From positions 1,612,001 through 1,676,000 of the forward strand of contig JBBMOL010000092.1 in NCBI GenBank assembly GCA_037954665.1: DNA of 64,000 nt, written 5' to 3'. Below the pieces are notes generated by a model that had not been told where the DNA came from, ran no database searches, and worked only from the letters and a program-made list of their open reading frames with translations. Origin of the DNA: Laguncularia racemosa (lineage: Eukaryota > Streptophyta > Magnoliopsida > Myrtales > Combretaceae). The stretch's first letter is position 1, and each line of letters starts with the position of its first letter. Positions 45,864 through 56,328 of the stretch are shown here, piece by piece. The translations under genes and the position numbers were made by a program.

Positions 45864-46800
45864 GGAAGGGAATGGATTTTTGGGTAGTTTGTTGGGGTTA
45901 AGGATTAGGGTTTGTTGTTCTGGGTTAGTGTAGGAAGCTAGTGAGTAGAAGTTCCTTTCTTTCTTTTCTCTTGGGAATTTGCATCACAGATGTGTATAAT
46001 GTTTTAATGTTCTGGTTCCGTAATACAAAGTCTTGAAATTCAAACCCATTGTTCTTTTGTTTGAATTGTCATTTCAAGTACGGAATTTCTTCAAGTTTGC
46101 ACGAGTTTATGTTTTCCAATTGGTTTCGAGGGGTTTAATTCAGTGGAAATTGTAACTTCGGTGACGATCGGGTTCTCGATATTTCAGCATGAATTCGGAA
46201 AGAACATCTACCGACTTGCATAGTGTACAATATGAAACCTAATTGAATGAAATCTACGATGTACATTCTTTGTTCTGTTCTAGTTTTCAGATAATTGCTC
46301 TCTATTTCTAGGAGAAATAAGTTCAGATGAGGCTGAACTTTTTTGGTTATGGTTTGGTTTGCCTATATATCTGAAGTGAAATTCATCGTTGCTTTCTTGG
46401 TGTATGGCCATGGTTGATTTTTTGTTATAATTATGTTGCGTCTCAGGATTATTGTTCTTCTGGCCCCAGCATAATTTGAACGGTTGATGCCATATTTTAA
46501 GTTACTTCCACCTCAGTAAGGCTGTTCAATTGCTATTGGTTTGCTTCACCGATAGTCCATTTTTCCTTCACTTGATGAAGAAAATGTTATGTAACAGCCG
46601 GATGAAGCAGAACAACGTTTGTCTTTTCTTTGAATTTGCTCAGATATGACTTTTGTGGTTATGGTTTGCACAGCGGCTATAAGTTCGCTGGCAGTTGTGA
46701 TTTACTGTCTTGTCTAGGCCTGGTTCGGTTAGATAAGGCAGCTAGCTGTTTTGTAAATATGTGTGAAGAACTCTGTTTTAATCATATGTAAACATATCCT
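45864..46800. other. 3' flank of H2A gene 1
   Basis: Probable 3' UTR to about 46050, then less AT-biased DNA without a recognisable frame. It could include a decayed or untranslated transcribed segment; nothing firm was seen. Confidence 0.4.
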
Positions 46801-48000
46801 TCTACCGAAAAAAAACCAAAAAAAAAAAAAAGGGCTTGGGCGGGGCAAAAAGAAGAAAGAAAAAGAAAAAGAAAAGTGGTTTAAAGCATTGCCACCATTC
46901 TAGATAGAAGGTTAAAAAGGGATCAATGTTCAGGAGGGTTGAACTGGTATCCAATTGGTGGTAATAAAAACATTGAAATATGATTTATATTATATTTATA
47001 AAAAAAAAATATTGATATTCAAAGTCAAGAGTTTTTTTTTTTTTTTCATGAGTCTAGTTTTTTTTTTTAAATAAATTAATGTACTCTTTGATAAAAAGAT
47101 TAAAAAGAAAAAGGCACATTCTAACTTGGAAAACCTTAATTGATCTTATAAAAATCAAGTTAAATTGGTTGGGCCAAATAGGTCTTTAGAGTCACTATCG
47201 AAGAGGGTTGAAATAGAGACTTGAATCGATATTATTATCGAGTTAGGTCAAATCGAGTTGGATTAGATGGGTCATTTTGGGTTTAAAAACACTAGTTTAA
47301 AGAATATTTTTACTCATCAATATTAATTATGTTTCTATTTAAATTTTAAATTTGTTATTTCTTTTGTTACTTTTTCTTCAACCCTCAATGCTTACTAAAG
47401 TTTGTAAATGAGGATCTTTCCTAACACCATCAACTATTCCATTAATATAAGATACATGGCAGTCTTTGAATAGCTAAAATAATTGATATAATTAATTAAA
47501 GATAAAATAAATTAATTGACTAATAACAATAAAAAAATTAAAATTAAAAAGAACTATAGAAAATCGAAAAAAAAAAAGGAAAATGGGGGCAACTCTTTAG
47601 CTTTAGGGTAGTCGAAACAACCAAGTTATTGTAGGAGATTAAGGACCCACAAGAAGAAGTGGGTTTGACCCATCGATGGTAGCGGGTAGTTGTACACTAC
47701 CTTAGGGGGGTCACACAACTTTCTTAAGGAAATAGGTAATTATTAATTTTTTTAAAAGAAAAAAAGGGAAGAAAACTAATTAAATTATAAGAATATATAA
47801 TTTTTAAAGTAGTGAAAGGTCATCCACCACCCTAAAGGAGTTGAGTGGTGGGTCAAAAAAAATCCAATTCTTTAGGTCATGACTGACTTATAAAAAATGT
47901 TCGTTGCCACTTTAAGATTGAAGGTAGTTGAATCTTAATATATATCAATATTACACTTTTTCCTTTTTATTTTTTAAAATTATTACAATAATTTCATTCA
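46800..48000. other. Intergenic repeat-like DNA
   Basis: Homopolymer-rich DNA with A/G-rich runs near 46810-46880 and T runs near 47030. Phrases such as GGGTCACACAACTTTC and CACCACCCTAAAGGAG recur loosely in 47600-48620, suggesting decayed repeats. No coding domain. Confidence 0.35.
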
Positions 48001-48004
48001 TTTT

Positions 48005-49140
48005 TTTGTAGGAAAAAAATACATTTTAAGTTGTCAATATTTCATTTTTTTAAGTCCTAAACTTTTTTATTTTGCATTCAAGTCCTCAAAGTTTGTAGAC
48101 AAATTCATTTTTTAACACTTGCATTTTTCATTGGTATATAGCACTTAGCAACATCCGATATGTCCACATGATTAATTCAAAAAAATAATATAACGTTAAT
48201 AAACTAATTTATTAAAAATATAAAAAAATTGTAGACTAATATTTTAAAATATAAATTAAAAAAAAAAGGTTATTCCAATACCCCTTAACCTTTAGAGTGG
48301 CTGGAATGACCACTTTAGGAAAGTTAGTTTGTTTAACCCATAAACCTAATTTGACCTAAGGTAATGAGTAGTCACCTATGGCTACATTTTAAAAATTGGG
48401 GAGAAAAAAACCAATCAAGTTGAAATTGGCTCATGTCACTCATTGTGTTTTTCTCCATTTTCTTTTTTCTTAAAGAAATGGCAAGGGAGGGGGTTACACG
48501 ACCTCCTTGAGTGATAGGCAACCACCCATGACCACCAGTAGGTCGAATGGCCTAGTTTTAGTGGGTTGCAACCTACCTTCCTTTAAGTGGCTGTTTCAAC
48601 CACCACTTGGTCTTGGGTAACTAGCATGGCTTTTTACTTATTTTTCTAGATTTTCCCTTTTTTTTGCAATTTTTTATTCTTTATTATTTGTGGTTAATTT
48701 ATTTTATTTTATCTTGAATTAATTATTTTATTTGATTAAATTAAATTTTTAGGATAATTAGAGGTCACCACATGTCACATATTAACAAAAGAGTTAACAA
48801 TGTTAGAATAAGCCCTCATTTGCAAATTTTAAAAAATGGTAAGGACTCATATAGGGGATGAAAAAAACTTAGGACTTATATAAAAAAATTGTCAAATGTT
48901 AAGGGCTAAAAAAATATCTTTTCCTTTTCATATTATATTACATTATTTATTTTATTTAATTATGTAGACTAATTAAAGTGTGTCACGTGTCATATATTAA
49001 TGGAAAAGTTGACAATGTGAAAAAAAGTCCTCCTTTGCAAAATTTTGCATACATGACGAATTCAAATAGGAAAAAAAGAAAAGAAAGTTCAAAACTTGAG
49101 TAAAAAAACCTTCAACATGTTCAAGATAAAAAATGTACTT
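48005..49140. repeat. Foldback-like repeat cluster
   Basis: A block at about 48765-48925 is followed by a related direct copy at about 48970-49140; both contain CATATTAA, then a GTTGACAATGT-like or AGTTAACAATGT phrase, then AAAAAATAT-type ends. A third copy at about 48010-48190 runs in inverted orientation. The interior (48290-48620) has the word CAACCACC and its complement. It resembles a decayed element with long inverted termini. Superfamily is not assigned. Confidence 0.4.
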
Positions 49141-49479
49141 TTATTATAAAAATGATTTTGAACAATCTTTTACTTGACAATCCTTTTCCTATTTTCCCAA
49201 AATATCAAAATTATATAACATTTCGATCCTATTAAAAATTTTGAATGCAAAAAGTGGTAGCAATTCAATTTTCTACATAAATATATATGTATAATTATTT
49301 TTTAGTTGATTTTTCACCTAATATGAGAGTTTTCTTATCATGGTTAGTGTTTCATTAGTCAAAAGAAGAAAAGTGTCATGGGTTGGCTTGCTTAAAGCAA
49401 AATATAGAAGACAATAAATGATAGGGACATGGTGGCAAGTAGTTCACCTTCTTCTACTTGTAATATGGAGAAAATAAGC

Positions 49480-49810
49480 ATGAGCATAGTAGCTTTTTGG
49501 ATTTGAGTACACTAACTTAAGCTAGATCAAATGAACTTCAGAATGCACTAATTATAAGAGGTTATTTAGGTAAATTGGTGGAAGTAGAACCTATTAAGCT
49601 GGGAAATGAGTTAAGGAGAAGTTTGTTGAGATTTTAAGTTAAGATTGATATTTCTTTACCCATGTAGTTCGGCAGAAGGGCCAGTGAGTGATATAAAAGT
49701 GGATTAAGATATGAGAGATCTTTGATTTTGTTTTACTCGTGGAAGGCTTAGACATATGGCCAGATAGTGTAGTTTAAGAGGAGAATGTAACAATGGTTTT
49801 AGCCCACGAG
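49480..49810 (+). pseudogene. LINE (L1-type) ORF1 fragment
   Basis: Broken frames give phrases of the plant LINE ORF1 DUF4283/zinc-knuckle module: IRGYLGKLVEVEPIKLGNEL, LRRSLLRF, then KIDISLPM. A CCHC knuckle (CFTRGRLRHMAR*C) follows, whose second Cys is Arg and which carries a stop. No ORF2 was found next to it. Confidence 0.6.
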
Positions 49811-50670
49811 TCAAAACTAATTGTGTAAGTAAGTGCTTTTTGGTGAAGTGTTAAAGGAGAGATTGACGTTGATGTTAACTAGAGGGAATCTGATTCAATT
49901 AAATAGATATTTTCTTCTCCTTCCAAACTTGGTTTCACGTCCCCACAAAAACCTTCTTCCAATCATAGTTCACTACTTTTAGACCATTCTCACCTTAACT
50001 TAAGTATTATTTCTTACCCGTCAAATGTTATTAGCATTACCAAGCCTAACTACCCCACTTACGTTCTTTAACCCCTAATCCTATCATTATCAAAAGCCAA
50101 TCACCTTTGGCTTATTATGTTAAACTACCACCCTAGATTACTGAAGGACATTGTCTCTCAATCCATGGTTATGCCACTTTAAGATTAGAAATTAAAGCAC
50201 AATAGAGATATTGAGAATTGGATTAAGTTAGCTAATAAAATTCCTTTAAGGGGAGTTAGTGGAAGAGCAGAAATAATTATACAAAAAGTGGATTTGATCT
50301 CAATCAATGACAATGACGACTAACCTGCAATAGTTACACAAGATCCATAAAGCTAATAAGTTGGAATTATCAATGATTTTGTCCATTCTTGGCGGTTCAA
50401 AATGTAAAAGGATTAATAAATAAATACAGTCCATATTTAGTCTTTCTAATGGAAACAAAATATCTTACAAATTATTTCTAAGACGATAGTTGTGGTATTT
50501 TAACTCTTTGATGTGCCTAAAAGGGAATTTAAGCATATGCAAAACCAATTTGAAAGACAATTAGACAATGTCAATCAAACTAGCTTCCAATCACATGAAC
50601 AATGGTGTCAATTCTCAAAATCTATAACCAATTCCTCAACACCATGTGATCAATATTGAAATGAATCAAG
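49811..50670. other. Intergenic, possible interior of a minus-strand LTR relic
   Basis: No conserved domain recognised. GATGTGCCTAA at 50510 repeats the sequence at 50697 and both are followed by similar GCATATGCAAA / GTATATGCAAA words, a partial direct repeat 187 bp apart. Confidence 0.35.
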
Positions 50671-50675
50671 TATGT

Positions 50676-51590
50676 GCAACTCTGATACCAAATTATGATG
50701 TGCCTAAAACCAAGATTAAGTATATGCAAATGAACCAATTTACAACTCCTAAATGACAAGATCAAAAATCGGTTCATTGGACAACAAATTGCGTGATCCC
50801 TTACGATGTAAGATGAGCCGAATGTTATAGTTTTCAAGGGAAAAATATTATAAAGATGAAATCCTCAATTGCAACACTAAATACACTTGAAATCCCACGT
50901 GATTAACACACAAAATCAATAAGAACAATGACCGTGATCCACCTTCCACAATAAATGATTTCACGGTTCAAATGAAGCAAATATTGATGGTAAATAACAA
51001 GTGCTAAAAACCAATCAATTAAGCAATAATAATTTGATTACAAATGCAATCAAATTTGACCAAGAAGACTTCAATCCAACCCTAGATATGACTCACTAGA
51101 GATGAAAAGAAACACAACAATAAGAAATTGATATAACTTACAATTTCTCCTTATTGTAATCGCCACAATTCCAATTCTTGGGATTGAAATTGATAAGAGG
51201 AATTGAACTAAGGAAGAATCCTAATTCTCTCACGTAAAAGTGTATGTCTATTCCGAAAAATTCTCCCCTCAAAAACCCTACTTAAGTAAGTATTTATACT
51301 TACTCCCTTTAGGGTTAAAAAGTTCACAAAATTATAACTATGTCACTTTTAGGGTGGCTGGTCCTAAAAACATAATTACAAGCAAATGAAAGTGTCCCAA
51401 AAGAAAGATTACAACATAAATAGTACAAAGAAATAATTATAAATAAAAATATTCTTCATCATGCTAGCTCTTCCATAAGATTCATCGCCCCAGCTCATTG
51501 TCGATTTAGGTCGGTCCATGGATAACTCACTAGCTGAGTCTGAGTGAGTTTGTTCATCGTCTTGTAAGGCTTGATAAGTGTTCCTGTTGG
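50676..51590 (-). repeat. Minus-strand LTR-like segment with PBS
   Basis: CTCTGATACCA at 50680-50690 is the reverse complement of the tRNA-Met primer word TGGTATCAGAG, placing the 5' LTR to its right on the minus strand, ending near 50697. A minus-strand TATA box (TATTTATA on the plus strand) lies at 51291-51298. The right end is estimated near 51590. No gag or pol was recognised to the left, so this is a relic or near-solo LTR. Confidence 0.5.
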
Positions 51591-51599
51591 AATATACAA

Positions 51600-52740
51600 T
51601 ACATGAATAAGAGAAAAGAGGTCAGTAGACAAATAATTCCTGAGTCGATTTGCTCAAAATGGGCTCTTATTGCTAAGATTTGAAATCATTTGGTTCTTGC
51701 TCTAATGATAGGTTTTGTTAGATTTTGATTCTTATCACTCTTTTTATGTACTACTTACAAGTACATAGTTATACTTGAGTGATTTTGATGAGATCAAGGA
51801 TAGCCATGAAGAAAGCGGACATTAGGAGAAGAGTATGCGGCAAATGGAGGGATTTTGATGCCTAGGCTTTTCTGTGCAAATGGAAGACCTTGGTTTTTAA
51901 GGAAAGAGATTCACCTAGCTAAATAAAAGACTCATAGGGGTGCTAGTTAAGGAAAAAATTGGTAGAGTTTAGCCTCTCATAAGTGTTTATGTACTTTCCC
52001 CAAAACTCAAATGGACCACTATCTAGTTTTGAGATTTTATCACGTTACCTTAGTTCTACATACTAATAAGTTGGATTAGGAGAGGGCAAAATGATTTTAT
52101 TTTAATTTTTTTTGGCTAGCTTCTAATAAATGTGAAGGAGCTATTAAAAGAGTTGGAAATGTGAATTAAGTGAGGTGTTTAACAACTTGCTATACAATCT
52201 TAAGTGTTGCAACGAGAATCTTACCTATTAAAGCAAAAGAGCTATGCTTAAAATGAAACAGAGATAGATAAGCCCATGAACAAACTCAATGGAGCTTCAA
52301 AATAATAAAGAGGCTGGAAAAATATAGGGGTCAATTACATTAATTGCTAGAAAACATTAAAATGTTAAAGACACCTCTAAATGTACAAGGTGGTACTATA
52401 TTTAAAGTTGTAGAGTGGGATTAAAATAGCATATATAAACGGTAGCTAATTGATGAAGTTTAATCCATAACTTAGACATTGATTATAATATTATATTTCT
52501 TAATTAAAGGTATTTTTGTGTTTTAATCATACCAATGCTATTAATCTCAATATAATAAATAAACATGATTAAACTTAGTAATAGATGTAAGTCTCATGGA
52601 CTTTTAAAATATAAAAAGAAGCAATCCATGTATTGGATTTTAACATATATTGAAAAATTAATGGAAGCATTAGTTTAAAACCAATAAAATGAATCCCTTA
52701 AAAAGCAAATCTTTGAATGAGATTATATTTTATTGTTTGA
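51600..52740. other. Intergenic DNA upstream of H2A gene 2
   Basis: Broken frames with no confident homology. The right part (52300-52740) is plain AT-rich DNA. Confidence 0.4.
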
Positions 52741-52824
52741 AACACTTCCGAGGATATTCTCGTCATTTGATAGTCTATCGCGCGCCGATTCTTTACCTCC
52801 AGAAATCCAAATATCCAATAGCCG

Positions 52825-52971
52825 CTGGCGGAAAAAAAAAAAAATCAAATAGCCTCAACAAAACCTGATCTTGACCGTCGATGGATACACCATCCAACGG
52901 ACATCATTTCTGATCCGTGTCCTCCCTTCTCATTCGTCCACTTAAAAATCACCAAAATTTATCTATAAATA
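52825..52971 (+). promoter_or_regulatory. Promoter of H2A gene 2
   Basis: An exact plant histone nonamer CATCCAACG lies at 52891-52899. The octamer-like GATCCGTG follows at 52912-52919 and a TATA box TATAAATA at 52964-52971, 123-130 bp before the ATG. GGCGGAAA near 52827 could be an E2F-type site on the minus strand. The nonamer and octamer words are established elements of S-phase histone promoters in plants; their action here is inferred. Confidence 0.7.
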
Positions 52972-53093
52972 TCTTTCAACCTCCATCTTTTCGCTAAAGT
53001 AACACCTTCCGTCTTATTCCCTCTCTCTTTTACCAACAGTGACTCTATTGAAAGAAGCAAGTGGTTTGTGAAATCAATATCCCCATTCAATCA

Positions 53094-53791
53094 ATGGCAG
53101 GTAGAGGCAAAACCCTAGGATCCGGAGCTTCAAAGAAGGCCACTTCTCGGAGTAGTAAAGCTGGTCTCCAATTTCCCGTCGGTCGTATTGCTCGTTTCCT
53201 TAAGGCCGGAAAGTATGCCGAACGTGTTGGCGCTGGAGCTCCAGTTTATCTTGCTGCCGTTCTCGAATACCTTGCCGCCGAGGTATGAATAATATCTCTG
53301 CATCTAGTGGGTGATTGAACTGCTTAAATGGTTCTGATGTTATTCTTTTGTTGAATCGTGTTTTTTGAAAATTGACGATATCCTGGGGTTTCAATAGTTA
53401 TGTGTCTGCTAGAGATTCGATAGTGATTTTCTTGGATTCATCAAATTGAGTGGAAATTTTGCTTTATGATTTTATGTTTGTCTTTTACGCGGGTTTGATT
53501 TTGAAGTTGGAAGCTTAGGGTTTTTGATGAGTTCCAAATTTGGGAAGATTAGGGTTTTCTAAAATTCGTGTTATTCAGGTACTAGAATTAGCAGGAAATG
53601 CGGCAAGGGATAACAAAAAGACGAGAATTGTACCGCGCCACATCCAACTTGCAGTGAGGAATGATGAGGAGCTGAGCAAGCTTCTTGGTGATGTTACCAT
53701 TGCAAATGGTGGTGTTATGCCCAACATCCACAACCTCCTATTGCCGAAGAAGACTGGCCCATCCAAAGCCTCTGGTGCTGATGAGGATTAA
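53094..53791 (+). CDS. Histone H2A, canonical (gene 2)
   Basis: Exons 53094-53282 and 53579-53791 give 133 aa. The start is the ATG at 53094 by homology; the frame is open further upstream but without an ATG. The intron lies after codon 63 as in gene 1, with donor GAG|GTATGAA and acceptor TATTCAG. Exon 1 encodes the same 63 residues as gene 1. In exon 2 the visible difference is the tail, TGPSKASGADED against TGPSKVSADED. It lacks the SQEF, SPKK and H2A.Z features, so it is canonical replication-type H2A. Introns differ in length and sequence (296 against 495 bp), so the duplication is not very recent or the introns evolve fast. No defects seen. Confidence 0.96.
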
Positions 53792-54680
53792 GCTGTATCT
53801 GGGTTTTTATGTTGTAGTCTGCTGCTGCTGGGTGTCTAATGTTGTTGACAACTTTGTAGGATATTTAGGGGTTTTCGGTTATTGTTCTAGCTATAGTGTA
53901 GTGGGGTTGTGCATATTTGATCAAATTTGGTCTCAATAGATGAAAATGTCGACAATTTTTTCACGATCAATGAAATGAAAATTTTGCAGTTTCTTAATTT
54001 GCTTTGTTGCCTTTGCCTGTTTTATCCATGTTCGCTTGGGCGATTATGGGATTTGTTGAGGTGGCAGGGCGTTCGGTTCCATCTTCCTGGCGGTTCTTAC
54101 TCAATAGTTTCAATAACATTAGTGCCAACCGAGTCTCATTCGGTTTGATTGCCCTTTATCCTTGATCGAGCTAAAAATTTTCATAACATTGGAGTGGTGT
54201 CTAAATCGAAGCCACTCAAGAGGCTTAAAAAATTGAATAAGTCCAAATTTTCTTATCTTAAAATGAGGGTTAAGTAAAAGAATTTATTTGAAAACTGCAT
54301 GAATAGTAAAGTTTTTAGATGGAGAAAATACTCTCACCTCTTTAAAACCACCCTCTCAACCCTCGTAAGACCATTTGTTTTAGGTTATAATAAACACACA
54401 AACCTCACACCAAACCCTTTTCTCATTTGTCCCATGGGTATGTAGTTGAACTTGATGAAGGGAGGGTTCTAGCAAGCTTTAGGAATTGTCCATTAGGCCC
54501 CCTTTTGGTCATCAAAGCACATTAGGTGATCACTTTCCTCAATTTTTTGAAAATTCAATGTCTTGCCCATAAGACACAAATCTAGAGGTAGTTTGCCTTA
54601 ATAGCCAAAATAAGGAAAAAGCAAAGGTGCCTTTACATTTTAAAAAAAGCTAAAAGGATTTACCTAAAAGTAGTATTTTG
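53792..54680. other. 3' flank of H2A gene 2
   Basis: Probable 3' UTR to about 54000. From about 54180 the sequence may be LINE 5' UTR, but no boundary or duplication was found. Confidence 0.4.
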
Positions 54681-54859
54681 GAGTCTTGTGCTTTTGTCAT
54701 AGTGGGCAATCCAATTGGAGAGATAGGGAAAGTCCATGTCAACCCTATTCACCTAGACAATATCCTTGCTAACTCTCAATCTAAAGGGTTTTCCTCTATT
54801 GGAAATAGCACTTTAGATGATACAAATCAGCTTTTGAACCAAATTGAGTAGGAAAATCA

Positions 54860-55800
54860 CCTAGAAAACAAGCTACTCGCTTCCCTTCAACAGCTAAGAC
54901 TTATGCAAATGTTGGTGGCCTTCAAGCTATCTCTTGGAACTTGGACTTCACACTTTGATTCATCCCTCTAGTGATGAAAGATGACATCCTTAAAGTCAAG
55001 ATCTCGAAGAAAGTAGAGGATGATGGGGTAGACTACTGAAGGTCCGCCTTGGTAGGATACTTTATAGGTCGCAAAATCTTGTTTTCCTTGATTCAATCAA
55101 TAGCTTTCAAACTTTGGAAAGACTTCGGCCTCATCAATGTCCTAGCTAACCAAGAGGGATTCTTTTATTTCAATTTCACCAAGGATAAGGACCTCTCTTC
55201 AATACTTGAGAAGGTGTGGTACTTCTCTAAATGTTTCCTTATCCTCCAACGGTGGAGAAAGGGAATGCCATTAGACATGCCTTAGCTTACCTATGTTCTG
55301 GTGTAGGTTACGTTTAGCCGCTCTCCTTGTAAGTTCCTTAGTGTCGAAGGGGTAAGTCACATTCTGGTGTAGGTTACGTTTAGCCGCTCTCCTTATAAGT
55401 TCCTTAGTGTCGAAGTGGTAAGTCATATAGCTAGTGGAGTGGGTTCTCCCATTAAAGTTGAGGCCCTCATGGCCTTTAGGTAGCACATCAACCAAGTGAG
55501 TGTCCTTATTGAGATAGATGAAAGGGAAGAACTGATTACGTAAGTCGAAGTGGAGAAACTTGATGTTTCTTTGGCTAGAGTACACATAGAGTATCAATGG
55601 CTTCCTCTTAGATGCAACACATGCAAGGTTTTTGGCCATTCATGCAACCCAGCAAGGAACCCGACCTCACAAACCACAGCTGGAAGCTCTAAACCTAAAG
55701 GCAACCAGTGGATTAAAGTAAACAGTGGCAGCAAAGGTAACCAGAAGGCTCCTGAAGAGGGTGAAGCAATCTATTCGTCTCCTAAATCTCCCCCTCCTTA
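54860..55800 (+). pseudogene. LINE A ORF1, broken
   Basis: The DUF4283-type RNA-binding module lies at about 55041-55285 (ALVGYFIGRKILF, KLWKDFGLINVL, then LQRWRKGMPLD). A 66-bp tandem duplication follows at 55294-55425. The zinc-finger segment near 55590 reads YQWLPLRCNTCKVFGHSC. In-frame stops include one near 55040 and several in the duplicated zone. Confidence 0.75.
55294..55425. repeat. 66-bp tandem duplication inside LINE ORF1
   Basis: Two adjacent copies starting TTCTGGTGTAGGTTACGTTT with only a few mismatches. The period is a multiple of three, so frame is preserved: the module VTFSRSPCKFLSVEGVSHI appears twice. Confidence 0.9.
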
Positions 55801-56328
55801 AGCTTTAAAAGGAACTGACGAGGAAGTCTAATCACTATTGAAACCAAGACAACTTGTGGGTGATGAGAGTAAGATCTGGACAGACGCTAGGGTGATTCTA
55901 GTTGATGCTGTAGTGGAGGAAAACTTTACTCTTGAGTAGAACCCTAACATGGTAGATGAGAGTATCCATTCTCCAAGTGTGATGGAAGTTGAAGACGACA
56001 CTGGTGATTCCACTGATGTCCCCCACTAGAGTGAATTCTCCCACCAGGATCAAGGCTCCTCTTATGTCCTTGAATCTCCCAACCACTTGGAGCAAACTCG
56101 TGAGCCCTTAGTAACCAACCTAGCTTAGGCCGAGAAAAGCAACATTGAAGAATGCGAGGAATTTGAAAATACCCCACTTAACAAGCTCCTTATTCAGTTA
56201 AGTAAGACCTCGAACAGCAATACCAGGAGTAACAAAATCTCTAGCTCTTCAGGGCGCTAAAAGAAGAAACAAAAGAAGAGACGTCGTACCTTTACTTATG
56301 TAGAAATGGGTCTTAGACTTCTACACTC

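Noticed and set aside
53061..53093. Upstream extension of H2A gene 2 frame
   Set aside because: The extension starts at GTG; H2A proteins begin MAGRGK, and the ATG at 53094 matches gene 1.
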